Below are positions 9,236 through 19,853 of a DNA stretch of 64,000 nucleotides, piece after piece. Below the pieces are notes generated by a model, which had not been told where the DNA came from, searched no databases, and saw only the letters and a list, made by a program, of their open reading frames with translations. Within the stretch, counting starts at the first letter, position 1. Every line of letters starts with the position of its first letter. The stretch comes from an uncultured Pelagibacteraceae bacterium (GTDB lineage Bacteria; Pseudomonadota; Alphaproteobacteria; Pelagibacterales; Pelagibacteraceae). The translations under genes and the position numbers were made by a program. Where the stretch lies: NCBI GenBank assembly GCA_902604695.1, contig CACKZT010000002.1, positions 62,001 through 126,000 of the forward strand, written 5' to 3'.

Positions 9236-10531
9236 TTATTCCTTTTTTAGTCTTATTTTAATAGAATTTGCGTGGCCTTCAAGTTTTTCATATTTAGCTA
9301 AGTTTATAACTGATGGACCTAATCTTTCAATACCTGTTTTTGAAATTTTTATAATAGAATGTCTTTTAAAAAAATCAAAAACAGATAAACCTGATGAAAA
9401 TTTAGCTGATCCAGATGTAGGTAAAACGTGGTTTGGTCCAGCTAGATAGTCTCCCATAGCCTCTGCTGAATATTTACCAATAAAAATTGATCCTGCATTT
9501 ACTACTTTTTTTAATATTTTTTGAGGCTTTTTAATATTTAACTCTAAATGTTCTGGAGCTATTTCATTTATTATTTTTACAAATTTATTGGTATTTGCAT
9601 ATATAGCAAATCCAAATTTTTTTAAACTTTTAGAGGCAATACGTTTTTTTTCCAATTTAAGCAATTGTTTTACTAAGTTAAAATTTACTTTTTTAATAAG
9701 TTTTTTATCATTTGAAATTAAAATTGATTGAGATCTTTCGTCATGTTCTGCTTGGGCAATCAAATCAGCTGCTAACCATTCTGGGTTGGACGAGCCGTCT
9801 CCAACAACAGTTACTTCTGAAGGACCAGCAATCATATCAATTCCAACTTCTCCAAATACTTCTTTCTTTGCTAAAGCAACAAATTGATTTCCAGGACCAA
9901 CGATTTTATTAACTTTTTTAATTTTTTTTGTTCCATATGCCATAGCTGCTATTGCTTGAGCACCACCTACTTTATAAATTTTTTTAACTTTACATTTTTT
10001 TGCGGCATATATTACTGCAGGATTAAAATTTCCATTTATTGATGGGGTTGTCATAAATAATTCCTTTACTCCAGCAATATTTGCTGGAATACAATTCATA
10101 AGTACTGAGCTTGGATAGCTAGCTATTCCTCCTGGAACATAAACTCCTATTTTTTCAATAGGACTATAAGTATAAGATAAATGATTTTTATTTTTATCTG
10201 AAATATTAAAAGATTTAATTTTTTGATTTTTATGAAATTTAGCTATTCTATTATAAGCCAAATCAATTGACTTTTTAATTTTTGGATCAAGCTTATTTAT
10301 TATTTTATTTATTTCACTTTTGGAAAATATGATGTTTTTTGTTGAAATTTTTTTTAATTTCGAGAATTTTTTTTCATATTTTAAAACTGCTTTATCTTGA
10401 TTTTTTTTAACATCATTAATTATTTTTTTTACTAAAGTAATTTTATTTCCAATTAATACATTTCTTTCCTTTAATAAAAGGTTCAATTTTTTAAGAAAAT
10501 TATTTTGATTCCCGTTTAAATATCTAAGCAT
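9236..10531 (-). CDS. hisD: Histidinol dehydrogenase
   Basis: YVPGGIASYPSSVLMNCIPA, VGGAQAIAAMAYGT, GPGNQFVALAKKEVFG, AGPSEVTVV. Confidence 0.97.
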   Translation of the reverse strand: MLRYLNGNQNNFLKKLNLLLKERNVLIGNKITLVKKIINDVKKNQDKAVLKYEKKFSKLKKISTKNIIFSKSEINKIINKLDPKIKKSIDLAYNRIAKFHKNQKIKSFNISDKNKNHLSYTYSPIEKIGVYVPGGIASYPSSVLMNCIPANIAGVKELFMTTPSINGNFNPAVIYAAKKCKVKKIYKVGGAQAIAAMAYGTKKIKKVNKIVGPGNQFVALAKKEVFGEVGIDMIAGPSEVTVVGDGSSNPEWLAADLIAQAEHDERSQSILISNDKKLIKKVNFNLVKQLLKLEKKRIASKSLKKFGFAIYANTNKFVKIINEIAPEHLELNIKKPQKILKKVVNAGSIFIGKYSAEAMGDYLAGPNHVLPTSGSAKFSSGLSVFDFFKRHSIIKISKTGIERLGPSVINLAKYEKLEGHANSIKIRLKKE

Positions 10532-10973
10532 TAAAAAATTGGTGTTTTGGTTTATTTTTACTTTCCCAAGGTTTTCCTTGGTCGTCTAAAGTAACTTCTA
10601 TAACTTCCGCTTTCACTTTAATTATACTTTCTCCTGAGAATATTAAATTAATTTCATAACTTTTATCAGGCATTAAATTGCTTTCAATAGCTAAAAAATC
10701 CAAAAAAACTTCATTCTTTTGATGTTCAATTTTTTTTGAAAAAACATTAGTAATAGATTCAAATTTAAGAATTGTTCTAATTCTTTTATTTTTTCTAAAA
10801 ACACCTTTTTCTACATCTTCCCACATAAATCTATTTAACTGTATCAAAAGAATTTTATTTTTTTTTAAATAAGCTATTTCTTTGGCAGCGACTATTGAGT
10901 CTTGAAGATGTGCTGAGATTACTTTTAAATCTTCTTCAGTCTTTGCTAAAAGTTTCAAATTTTTAGTTTTCAT
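10524..10973 (-). CDS. DUF2948 family protein
   Basis: LLAKTEEDLKVISAHLQDSIVAAKEIAYL...; sits between murA and hisD as in other alphaproteobacteria. Confidence 0.8.
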   Translation of the reverse strand: MKTKNLKLLAKTEEDLKVISAHLQDSIVAAKEIAYLKKNKILLIQLNRFMWEDVEKGVFRKNKRIRTILKFESITNVFSKKIEHQKNEVFLDFLAIESNLMPDKSYEINLIFSGESIIKVKAEVIEVTLDDQGKPWESKNKPKHQFFNA

Positions 10974-12227
10974 TTAAATTCTCTTAATGTTGGATTTACA
11001 ATTTTTAAGTTTTTTTTCTAAATTTTCATAACCTCTATCTAAATGATAAATTCTATTTATTAGAGTCCTATTGTCAGCTATTAAACCAGCAATAACTAAA
11101 CTGACTGAAGCTCTAAGATCTGTAGCCATAACCTCAGCTCCAGATAAATTAGTAGGTCCTTGAATATAAGCAGTATTATTTTTAATTTCTATCTTTGCCC
11201 CCATTCTTTTTAATTCAGGAACGTGCATAAATCTATTTTCAAAAATATTTTCTTTAATAATTGAAACTCCCTCAGCTTTTGTCATTAATACCATTATCTG
11301 AGCTTGTAAATCAGTCGGAAAACCAGGGTATGGAGAAGTAGTAATCTTAATTTTTTTTATTTTTTTGGACTCCAAAATATTTATTTTATTTTTAAAAGTT
11401 TTTATTTTTACCCCCATCAGTTTTAAAATTTTTAATTCTGTCCTTATAATTTTGTGATCTATATTTAAAAGTGAAATATTACTACCAGCAATTGCAGAAG
11501 CTATAAGATAAGTTCCTGCCTCAATTCTATCAAACATAACTTTATAAGTAGCTTCTACTGGTTTAAATTTTCCAAAAATTTCAATTTTTCTACCTTTTGA
11601 AATAATCCTACATCCTATTTTTTTTAAGAAAGAAATTAAATCCTTTACCTCAGGTTCAATTGCACAATTTAATAAAATTGTTTTTCCTGAAGCTTGTGAA
11701 GCTGCTAATATCGCATTTTCAGTTGCTCCTACCGAGACCGAAGGAAATTTAATTTTACACCCTCTTAGCCCTTTTTTAGCTGAAGCGTGAATGTAACCAT
11801 TTTTAATTTTAATTTTAGCACCAAGTTTTTTTAATACAAATAAATGTAGATCAACAGGACGAGTGCCAATTGCACATCCACCTGGTAAAGATACCTTTGC
11901 TTTTTTATTTCTAGCTAAGAGTGGACCTAGAACCAAAACACCTGCTCTCATTGTTTTGACAAGTTTGTACGGAGCAATCGAATTAAGTACATTTTTCTTA
12001 TTTATAATTTGTAAAGAATTATTCTTTTTGTTTATTTTGATTCTAAGTCCTATAAAGTTTAAAAGTTCTATCATTGTAAAAACGTCTTTTACAAAAGGAA
12101 CATTTTCAATTTTTACTTTTTGACTAAAAATAGAGGCAGCTAGGATTGGTAAAGTTGCGTTTTTTGATCCTGAAATAGGTATTATGCCTGAAAGTTTTTT
12201 TTTCCCTTTAATAAGAAGCTTCTGCAT
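10974..12227 (-). CDS. murA: UDP-N-acetylglucosamine 1-carboxyvinyltransferase
   Basis: ISGSKNATLPILAASI, GGCAIGTRPVDLHL, TSPYPGFPTDLQAQ, DLRASVSLVIAGL. Confidence 0.97.
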   Translation of the reverse strand: MQKLLIKGKKKLSGIIPISGSKNATLPILAASIFSQKVKIENVPFVKDVFTMIELLNFIGLRIKINKKNNSLQIINKKNVLNSIAPYKLVKTMRAGVLVLGPLLARNKKAKVSLPGGCAIGTRPVDLHLFVLKKLGAKIKIKNGYIHASAKKGLRGCKIKFPSVSVGATENAILAASQASGKTILLNCAIEPEVKDLISFLKKIGCRIISKGRKIEIFGKFKPVEATYKVMFDRIEAGTYLIASAIAGSNISLLNIDHKIIRTELKILKLMGVKIKTFKNKINILESKKIKKIKITTSPYPGFPTDLQAQIMVLMTKAEGVSIIKENIFENRFMHVPELKRMGAKIEIKNNTAYIQGPTNLSGAEVMATDLRASVSLVIAGLIADNRTLINRIYHLDRGYENLEKKLKNCKSNIKRI

Positions 12228-12238
12228 GTAAAATGGAT

Positions 12239-12793
12239 TTAAACTTTTGGGAGTGTTACCCCTCTTTGTTTCATATACTTACCTTTTCTTTGAGCATATG
12301 TTACTTTAGGTTTTTCATTGCCTTTTATAAAAACAAATTGTGCGACGCCTTCATGAGCATAAATTTTAGCTGGTAGAGGCGTAGTGTTTGAAAATTCTAG
12401 AGTAACATGACCCTGCCAACCAGGCTCAAGAGGTGTTACATTTACAATTATTCCACATCTTGCATACGTAGACTTGCCTAGGCAAATTACTAACACGTCA
12501 TCAGGGATCTTGAAATACTCAACTGTTCTAGCTAAAGCAAAAGAGTTAGGTGGGATAATACATTCTTTGCCAATTTTAGTAATAAAACTCTCTTTTTTAA
12601 ATACTTTCGGATCTACTATTCCTGAGTTTACATTCGTAAAGATCTTAAATTCGTTTGATACTCTTGCATCATATCCGTAGGATGACAATCCAAATGATAT
12701 TTGACCTTTTCTATTTTGCCTTGGAACAAAAGGCTTAATCATACCCTTTGTCGTCGCAAGTTTTTTAATCCATTTATCCGAGAGTACTGTCAT
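12239..12793 (-). CDS. dcd: dCTP deaminase
   Basis: [59 protein letters not shown]. Confidence 0.96.
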   Translation of the reverse strand: MTVLSDKWIKKLATTKGMIKPFVPRQNRKGQISFGLSSYGYDARVSNEFKIFTNVNSGIVDPKVFKKESFITKIGKECIIPPNSFALARTVEYFKIPDDVLVICLGKSTYARCGIIVNVTPLEPGWQGHVTLEFSNTTPLPAKIYAHEGVAQFVFIKGNEKPKVTYAQRKGKYMKQRGVTLPKV

Positions 12794-12902
12794 AGTTATT
12801 TTTTTTAGTCTTTTCCTTAAATTTTTTTCTTTTTTTTAAATTTTTTTTTAAAGCTATTTCTCTTTTTACAAATTTAGAGTCTTTTTTGTAAAAAGATCTC
12901 AT
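12774..12902 (-). CDS. Small lysine-rich protein (42 aa), function unknown
   Basis: Reverse strand ATG at 12902: [42 protein letters not shown], stop 20 nt inside dcd. Not in the ORF track (below length cutoff). Confidence 0.5.
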   Translation of the reverse strand: MRSFYKKDSKFVKREIALKKNLKKRKKFKEKTKKNNYDSTLG

Positions 12903-12909
12903 CGGGAAT

Positions 12910-13104
12910 TTAATTTTTATCTGGATTAGTTAAATCTTCAAGAGTTATGGGTTTATCAATGTCATGCATTTTCTTTTCAGGCTCTTGGTTTTTTGAATTG
13001 GTTCCTCTTTTTGCTCTTCTTTCTTCAATTCGAGCTTTTCTTTTAGCCTCTTTTTTCAAAGCCTTTTCGCCTCTAGTTGATTTATAATCGTAATGAATAC
13101 CCAT
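12910..13104 (-). CDS. Small charged conserved-hypothetical-like protein
   Basis: MGIHYDYKSTRGEKALKKEAKRKARIEERRAKRG...; ATG at 13104 preferred over the upstream TTG at 13155. Confidence 0.6.
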   Translation of the reverse strand: MGIHYDYKSTRGEKALKKEAKRKARIEERRAKRGTNSKNQEPEKKMHDIDKPITLEDLTNPDKN

Positions 13105-13206
13105 TTTTGCTCCTGCATCTAATACTGTTTTACTTTGTTGCCTACAATTTTGCAAGCAACATTAATTCTATTAATACTAGAAGCTCAATGAGGCTATATT
13201 TCGACA

Positions 13207-13374
13207 CTATTTTTTTTGTTTTTTTAAAAAAATAAATATTAAAGATAAGCCTACTGCTACTAAAACATCTTCAAGGGGAGTTGCCTTGGGATAACCATAA
13301 TTCCAAATTATTACTAAGATTAACCATGCCAACCATTGTAAAATTTCTCTATTTTTATCTCTTGATTTTTTCAT
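13207..13374 (-). CDS. Small single-pass membrane protein (55 aa)
   Basis: MKKSRDKNREILQWLAWLILVIIWNYGYPKATPLEDVLVAVGLSLIFIFLKKQKK; ATG overlaps the TGA of the upstream ORF (ATGA), suggesting translational coupling. Confidence 0.6.
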   Translation of the reverse strand: MKKSRDKNREILQWLAWLILVIIWNYGYPKATPLEDVLVAVGLSLIFIFLKKQKK

Positions 13375-15089
13375 ATTTTACATCCGTCTATTCCACAACT
13401 TTTTCCCGAAGAAATCTCATTATGAAAATCAATAGATTTAAGACTACTTATCATAAAAGTTTTGTAAGTATTCAAATAGCTATTTAAACTGTTAGCTAGA
13501 TCTTGTGACTCTTTTTTAAATCCAAGCCTAGTAAAATTTATTAACATTAAAGAATTACCATTTGGAACAGTGTGATCACTAATATCTACTGGTTCGATAA
13601 AAATATCGTTATTTTTAATAATATTTTTTTGAAATATACTTCTGTGCTTTAAATAAAATAAATTTATTGTTTCTTTGCAGAATTTATTAGCTTGTATCCT
13701 GTATTTTGAATTTAGTGTTTGATCATTAAGGTCAATTAAACAATTTATTAAATAAGCATAATCTTCAAGAAATACAACTGATTTTGAACTACTATGAAAT
13801 AAACTTCCTTTACAAAATTTTTTTTCAATATTCGCAAATATCTCTTCTGCTAGAGATAAAAAATTCTGATCTGGAATCGCATTATGTGCATGAACTAAGC
13901 TGCTGATAAAAAAACAGTTTAAATCTAGTTGGGTTTTATTATCAAAAAAAGGTTTTTTTTTATTTTTTCTTATATTTAAAAGTTCATTAATAATTGAATT
14001 TGTAGGAGGCATTATTTCTGTAAGAATGATTTTACCTTCCCAGTTTCCAGAAGGTTTAATATCGAAGTATTTCTCAATATCTTTGATATTTTTTACCTCA
14101 TTGTAAGTAAATGTATAATACTTTCCTTCTTCTCCTTCACTATCTGCATCATAGGCAGATCCATAAAGATTGCTTGAGGATACTTTAAAATTATTTTTTA
14201 AAAACGAAACTGTCTGAATTATTTTGTTTTTGAAGTATTCATTAGGTTTAATTTTATAAAATTTTGATAAAAGTGATATAAACTGAACATTGTCATAAAG
14301 CATCTTTTCAAAATGGGGAATTAACCAGTCCTCATCGACTGTATATCTGGCAAGTCCGCCTTCTACGTGATCATAAATTCCCTGGGAACATAATTTTTTT
14401 AAAACAAGTTCTACAGGTTTCAAAAATTTTTCTTTTTTAGATTTATTATAGAAGTATAAAAAAGTATCAAAAACATTAAACATAGGAAATTTAGGTGCAC
14501 CTTTATATCCTCCTTTTTCTTGATCTAAATTTTCAATCATAAGTTCTAATATAGGTTCTAGATCTTGCTTTAAAACTGAGCTTTTTTTTAATTCTAAACT
14601 TTTTTGAATAAGTTGAGACTGATTTGTTATTTTATCTTTTTGAGAATTGTAAACAGAACTAACCTTATTCAAAACTTCTTTAAAAGATGGAAGTCCATGT
14701 TTTTCAAATTTTGGAAAATAAGTACCTCCCATAAATGGAACTGCATTTTCATCTAGAAACATTGTAAGTGGCCAACCACCGCTAGATTGATTAAATAATT
14801 GAAAAGAGCTTTGAAAAACAAAATCAATATCAGGTCTTTCTTCTCTATCTACTTTAATATTTATAAAATTTTGATTCATTAGATCTGCAGTTTCTTTATC
14901 TTCAAAACTTTCGTGCGCCATTACATGGCACCAATGGCAACTTGCATATCCAATGCTTAATAAAATTGGTTTGTTCTCTTTTTTTGCTTGCTCGAGGGTG
15001 CTTTTTGACCAAATTTGCCATTGAACAGGATTATTTTTATGTTGTTGCAAATATGGGCTCGGATCATTTGATAAATTATTTGTTCTCAT
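13371..15089 (-). CDS. Thioredoxin-domain protein, DUF255/YyaL (spermatogenesis-associated 20-like) family
   Basis: NDPSPYLQQHKNNPVQWQIW, SIGYASCHWCHVMAHESFED, KVDREERPDID, GGWPLTMFLDENAVPFMGGTYFP. Confidence 0.95.
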   Translation of the reverse strand: MRTNNLSNDPSPYLQQHKNNPVQWQIWSKSTLEQAKKENKPILLSIGYASCHWCHVMAHESFEDKETADLMNQNFINIKVDREERPDIDFVFQSSFQLFNQSSGGWPLTMFLDENAVPFMGGTYFPKFEKHGLPSFKEVLNKVSSVYNSQKDKITNQSQLIQKSLELKKSSVLKQDLEPILELMIENLDQEKGGYKGAPKFPMFNVFDTFLYFYNKSKKEKFLKPVELVLKKLCSQGIYDHVEGGLARYTVDEDWLIPHFEKMLYDNVQFISLLSKFYKIKPNEYFKNKIIQTVSFLKNNFKVSSSNLYGSAYDADSEGEEGKYYTFTYNEVKNIKDIEKYFDIKPSGNWEGKIILTEIMPPTNSIINELLNIRKNKKKPFFDNKTQLDLNCFFISSLVHAHNAIPDQNFLSLAEEIFANIEKKFCKGSLFHSSSKSVVFLEDYAYLINCLIDLNDQTLNSKYRIQANKFCKETINLFYLKHRSIFQKNIIKNNDIFIEPVDISDHTVPNGNSLMLINFTRLGFKKESQDLANSLNSYLNTYKTFMISSLKSIDFHNEISSGKSCGIDGCKI

Positions 15090-15100
15090 AAATCAAAATA

Positions 15101-15817
15101 CTATTTTTTAAATATTTTATTCTTTATAAAAAATGAAAAGCATAGAATTAATAAAAAACCTATTATTGGAAAATATATATCTGGATCCATCAAAATGTTT
15201 CTATAACTCAATTCATCATTCTTTCCAATTAATCCCTCTATTCCAGCTCCCAAAGAATTAACAATAAACACCGTTGGCATTAATCCGAAAAAAGTTGCAT
15301 AAATATAATTTTTTAGTTTCATATTAAATATTACAGGTAAAACATTTTGAAGAGGAAAAGGAATTCCAGCACCACCTGACAGTCTAAATGTAAAAAAATA
15401 TAAAAGTTCATTTTTGTTAAATAAATATTTAAACTTTTCAATTTTTTTGGAGAGGTATTTTATAATCAAATCAGAAAAATAATATTTTGATACTAAATAT
15501 AACAAGCTGCTCCCTACACTAAAAGAAAATACAGATATAATTGTTCCAGCCCACTGCCCAAATAAAAATCCAGACATTATTGCAATGGGAGAACCAAATC
15601 CTAGCAAAAATATCCATACTGATGAAAATATGATAAAAAAGACTATAAACAAAATTAAGTTTTCATTTTTATAATCTATAAGCATTCTGGTATTATCTTT
15701 TATATAAGAATAATTGGTGAGTTCTCTGAAATCCAAATAACTAAAAACAACAAAAAGTAGAATTCCAAGGCATAGTATATAAATGCAACCTAAAATAAGT
15801 TTTAATTTTTTATTCAT
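15101..15817 (-). CDS. TVP38/TMEM64 family (SNARE-associated/DedA-like) membrane protein
   Basis: Multi-TM; FGSPIAIMSGFLFGQWAGTIISV, FRLSGGAGIPFPLQNVLPVIFNMKLKNYIYATFFGLMP. Confidence 0.85.
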   Translation of the reverse strand: MNKKLKLILGCIYILCLGILLFVVFSYLDFRELTNYSYIKDNTRMLIDYKNENLILFIVFFIIFSSVWIFLLGFGSPIAIMSGFLFGQWAGTIISVFSFSVGSSLLYLVSKYYFSDLIIKYLSKKIEKFKYLFNKNELLYFFTFRLSGGAGIPFPLQNVLPVIFNMKLKNYIYATFFGLMPTVFIVNSLGAGIEGLIGKNDELSYRNILMDPDIYFPIIGFLLILCFSFFIKNKIFKK

Positions 15818-15873
15818 ACTTAAATATTAACTGTACATGAGCGATTTAATTAATTATATAACTTTAAATATTT

Positions 15874-16008
15874 ATGAAAAGAACTTATCAACCAAGTAGA
15901 TTAGTAAGAAAAAGAAGGCACGGATTCCGCTCTAGAATGGCAACTAAAGGTGGTAGAAAGCTTTTATCCAGAAGACGAGCCAAAGGTCGAAAAACAATAT
16001 CAACATAG
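15874..16008 (+). CDS. rpmH: 50S ribosomal protein L34
   Basis: [44 protein letters not shown]; not in the ORF track because of length. Confidence 0.98.
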   Translation: MKRTYQPSRLVRKRRHGFRSRMATKGGRKLLSRRRAKGRKTIST

Positions 16009-16014
16009 TGCAGT

Positions 16015-16365
16015 ATGGTTAAGCTTGTTAGCCTCAAAAAGAGTAACCACTTTAAATCAGCTTTAAAAGAAAAAAGAAGACATACTGATTTTTTTTCGAT
16101 TTTTGCAGCAAAGAATTTTATTAAACCAAAAAATAAAAATATTCTTCAAATAAGCTTTGTTATGAAAAAAAAAATTGGCAACGCAGTAAAAAGAAACAAA
16201 ATTAGACGTAAATTAAAAGCTATTGTCACTAAATTATCAAAAATAAAGGGTGCAATTGATTCTGATTATACTTATATAGTTTTGGGAAAATCAAAAGCTT
16301 ACGAAGAAAAATATAACGTTCTTTATGATTCTATGACTGATTGTTTTAAAAAAATAAATAAATAA
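16015..16365 (+). CDS. rnpA: Ribonuclease P protein component
   Basis: FVMKKKIGNAVKRNKIRRKLKAIV motif and position directly after rpmH. Confidence 0.95.
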   Translation: MVKLVSLKKSNHFKSALKEKRRHTDFFSIFAAKNFIKPKNKNILQISFVMKKKIGNAVKRNKIRRKLKAIVTKLSKIKGAIDSDYTYIVLGKSKAYEEKYNVLYDSMTDCFKKINK

Positions 16366-16629
16366 ATGTCTAAAATATTAATTTATCTAACTATACAAAT
16401 AATAAAATTTTATAAATTTTTTATCTCCCCTCTTTTAGGAAATAGATGTAGATTTTTTCCTTCTTGTTCGGACTACTTTATTGACTCTATTAAGCTATAT
16501 GGTTTGATAAAAGGTTTTTATCTTGGGTTAAAAAGAATAATTAGGTGCCACCCAATAAAATTGTTAGGTGGCGGGTCTGGCTTAGATTTAGTTCCTAAAA
16601 AAAAGACATTACCTAAAGGAAAATACTAA
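16366..16629 (+). CDS. yidD: Membrane protein insertion efficiency factor YidD
   Basis: [48 protein letters not shown]. Confidence 0.96.
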   Translation: MSKILIYLTIQIIKFYKFFISPLLGNRCRFFPSCSDYFIDSIKLYGLIKGFYLGLKRIIRCHPIKLLGGGSGLDLVPKKKTLPKGKY

Positions 16630-18321
16630 ATGGAAAATAAAAACGTCTTTATTGCTATTGCTTTGTCAATGTCTGTGCTTCTTTTTTGGAGTGCTTTTTT
16701 TGAAACTCCTAATCCAATTGAAGATAAACCACTGTCAAATACAAGTAATCAAAAAAAAATTGAAACTTCCAATAGTATAACTCCAAATATAAATGAAACT
16801 ATTGAGACTCAAAAAATTTCAAGAGAAGACTCCATTAAGAAAGTTAAAAGAGTAAAAATTGAAAATGAAAGTATCGTGGGCTCAATATCATTAAAAGGAG
16901 GTTTAATAGATGATGTTTCTTTTAAAAAACACAAAAATGATCTTGAAAATAAAGAAAATGTAATTTTTCTTAACCCAAAAGATACTATTGATGGATATTT
17001 TATTGAAACTGGATGGACAAGTATAGGTGACAAAATTAATGTGCCCTCTATAAATTCAGATTGGAAAGTTGCTGGAAATAATGTTTTGAGTGAAAATCAA
17101 TCTGTTACTTTGAAGTGGGATAATGGGGAGGGAATAGTTTTTAAAAAAATAATTGAACTTGATAATAAATATCTATTTAAAATTTCGCAAGTAATAGAAA
17201 ATAACTCTAATAATTCAATAGATTTATACCCTTATGCTCAAATTACAAGAAACAAAATTCCGGACGATATACAAAACTTTTATATTTCACACGAAGGTTT
17301 TATTGGTGTTTTTGATGATGAGCTTAAAGAAGATGATTATGATGATGTAGAAGAAAAAAAAATTTCGAGAGAATCTAGCAATGGATGGTTAGGTATTACT
17401 GATAAGTATTGGATGACCGCTTTAGTTCCGGAACAAGGAAAAAATTTTAAATCTACTTTTTTGTATAATAATACTTTTAAAGCTAATTATATTATTAATA
17501 AACCTACAACTATTCAGCCCTCGTCCTCAAATTCAAATAACGTAAGGTTATTCGTGGCAGCAAAAGAAGTTGACACTGTTGACTCTTACGCCGAAAATCA
17601 AAATATTCAAAAACTAGATCTAGTAATAGATTGGGGTTGGTTTTATTTTTTTACCAAACCTTTGTTCTTTATAATTGATTACTTGTTTAAAATATCTGGA
17701 AATTTTGGGGTGGCAATTGTATTAATAACTATCGGTATTAGATTATTGTTTTTTCCTCTAGCAAATTACTCTTTTAGATCGATGGCTAAAATGAAAGCTT
17801 TGCAGCCTGAAATGGTAAGGCTAAAGGAGTTACACAAAGATGATAAAACAAAGCTTCAACAAGAAATGATGGCTTTGTATAAAAAAGAAAAAGTGAACCC
17901 CGCTTCAGGTTGCTTGCCAGTTCTTATACAAATACCCTTCTTCTTTGCTATTTATAAAATGTTATTCATTTCGTTAGAAATGAGACACCAGCCTTTTTTT
18001 GGATGGATTAATGATTTATCCGCTCAAGATCCCACATCTCTTTTTAACGCATTTGGTTTAATACCATGGGATCCGCCGGGCTTTCTTATAATTGGTATAT
18101 GGCCAATTCTAATGGGACTTTCAATGTGGGTTCAACAAAAATTAAATCCTGCACCTGCTGATCCTATTCAAGCAAAAATATTTGCTTTTTTTCCAATCTT
18201 CCTAACAATAATTTTAGCTTCTTTTCCTTCAGGCTTGGTAGTTTATTGGACGGTAAATAATATTCTGACTATTGCCCAACAATGGGTAATAATGAAAAAG
18301 ACCAAAATTAAAACAAATTAA
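16630..18321 (+). CDS. yidC: Membrane protein insertase YidC
   Basis: 60KD insertase: LFFPLANYSFRSMAKMKALQPEM, VNPASGCLPVLIQIPFFFAIYKML. Confidence 0.97.
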   Translation: MENKNVFIAIALSMSVLLFWSAFFETPNPIEDKPLSNTSNQKKIETSNSITPNINETIETQKISREDSIKKVKRVKIENESIVGSISLKGGLIDDVSFKKHKNDLENKENVIFLNPKDTIDGYFIETGWTSIGDKINVPSINSDWKVAGNNVLSENQSVTLKWDNGEGIVFKKIIELDNKYLFKISQVIENNSNNSIDLYPYAQITRNKIPDDIQNFYISHEGFIGVFDDELKEDDYDDVEEKKISRESSNGWLGITDKYWMTALVPEQGKNFKSTFLYNNTFKANYIINKPTTIQPSSSNSNNVRLFVAAKEVDTVDSYAENQNIQKLDLVIDWGWFYFFTKPLFFIIDYLFKISGNFGVAIVLITIGIRLLFFPLANYSFRSMAKMKALQPEMVRLKELHKDDKTKLQQEMMALYKKEKVNPASGCLPVLIQIPFFFAIYKMLFISLEMRHQPFFGWINDLSAQDPTSLFNAFGLIPWDPPGFLIIGIWPILMGLSMWVQQKLNPAPADPIQAKIFAFFPIFLTIILASFPSGLVVYWTVNNILTIAQQWVIMKKTKIKTN

Positions 18322-19191
18322 ATGTCTAAAGAAATTTCTCTAGAAGAGATTAAAAAATTTTGGCCTGATAGCGCTCCTAATATTAAAGATATTACAAAAT
18401 ATATTTCTAAATATAAGAAGGAAAAAATTGTGATTAAATATGGAGGAAATGTCTTAATTGATAGAAATATTTTTAATAATTTTATTCAAGATATAAATAT
18501 TTTGAATAAATTAGGTCTTTCAATAATAGTTGTTCATGGGGGAGGACCTAGAATAAAAAGAGAATTAGATAAGAAAAATATTGAAACTAAATTTATAAAT
18601 GGTTTAAGGGTAACTGATGAGAAAGTGATAAAAATAGTTGAAGAAGTGCTAATAGATTTTAATAATGATATAGTAAATTCATTAAAAAAAAAAGGCTCAG
18701 ATGCAGTTTCAATAAATACTAAAGTCAATAATATAATCAATGTAGTGCCGGAAAAAAAAGAACTTGGCTATGTTGGTATACCAAATAAAATTGATGTGGA
18801 TAAAATTGAAAATATAATAAGTAAAAACCAAGTTCCAGTAGTTGCGCCACTTGGACTAGATGAAAACGAACAAACTTATAATATAAATGGGGATAGTGCA
18901 GCTAATGCAATAGCAAAAAAACTTAAGTCAAGAAGGTTATTATTAATGACAAATGTTGAAGGTGTTTACGATGATAAAAAAAATCTAATATCTGAAATTA
19001 AACCTTTTGATCTTAAAAACCTTATAGAATGGAAAGTAGTTCAAGGCGGTATGATACCAAAAATAAAAAATTGTGTGGATGCAGTTGAAAACGGAGTAAG
19101 GGGTGTTGTTATTCTTGATGGAAGAAAACCTCATTCAATACTTCATGAAATTTTTTCAGACAAGGGTGCCGGAACACTGATTAGAAAATGA
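18322..19191 (+). CDS. argB: Acetylglutamate kinase
   Basis: IVIKYGGNVL, IIVVHGGGPRIKRELDK, TNVEGVYDDKKNL, VQGGMIPKIKNCVDAV. Confidence 0.96.
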   Translation: MSKEISLEEIKKFWPDSAPNIKDITKYISKYKKEKIVIKYGGNVLIDRNIFNNFIQDINILNKLGLSIIVVHGGGPRIKRELDKKNIETKFINGLRVTDEKVIKIVEEVLIDFNNDIVNSLKKKGSDAVSINTKVNNIINVVPEKKELGYVGIPNKIDVDKIENIISKNQVPVVAPLGLDENEQTYNINGDSAANAIAKKLKSRRLLLMTNVEGVYDDKKNLISEIKPFDLKNLIEWKVVQGGMIPKIKNCVDAVENGVRGVVILDGRKPHSILHEIFSDKGAGTLIRK

Positions 19192-19853
19192 AAGAATTAA
19201 AAAATATAAAATATTGGTTGTTTGACTTGGATAATACACTTTATAATGGGAAAACTAAAGTCTTTGAACAGGTCGATAAAAAAATGTCTCAGTTTATTTC
19301 TGATAAACTTAATGTCAGTATAGAAGAGGCAAAAAAAATCCAAAAAAATTATTTTCACGAATATAACACAACTTTAAATGGTATGATAAAAAATCATGAA
19401 ATCGATGCAGATGAGTTTTTAAAATTTGTTCATGATGTAAATTTAGATTTTCTTAAACCAGATAAACTACTGGAGCGTGAAATAGCCAATTTACTGGGAA
19501 AAAAATTTATTTTTACTAATGGTTCAAAAGCCCATGCCGCAAATGTCACCAAAAGAATTGGAATAGACAAGCTTTTTGACGGAGTCTTCGATATTGTTGA
19601 CTCGGAATTTATACCCAAGCCATCAATTGAACCTTATAAAAAAATAATAGAAAAATACAAAATTGAGCCACAATATTGTATATTTATTGAAGATATCGCA
19701 AGAAATTTAAAACCAGCGCATGAATTAGGAATGAAAACTGTTTGGATTGAAAATGATGAACCTTGGGCAGCTAAGTTCTCTGATTCTAAATTTATAAATT
19801 ATAAAACAAATGATCTTGCAAACTTTTTAAAGGAGATAAATGAAATTAGATGA
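19188..19853 (+). CDS. HAD superfamily hydrolase, pyrimidine 5'-nucleotidase type
   Basis: [68 protein letters not shown]. Confidence 0.9.
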   Translation: MKELKNIKYWLFDLDNTLYNGKTKVFEQVDKKMSQFISDKLNVSIEEAKKIQKNYFHEYNTTLNGMIKNHEIDADEFLKFVHDVNLDFLKPDKLLEREIANLLGKKFIFTNGSKAHAANVTKRIGIDKLFDGVFDIVDSEFIPKPSIEPYKKIIEKYKIEPQYCIFIEDIARNLKPAHELGMKTVWIENDEPWAAKFSDSKFINYKTNDLANFLKEINEIR

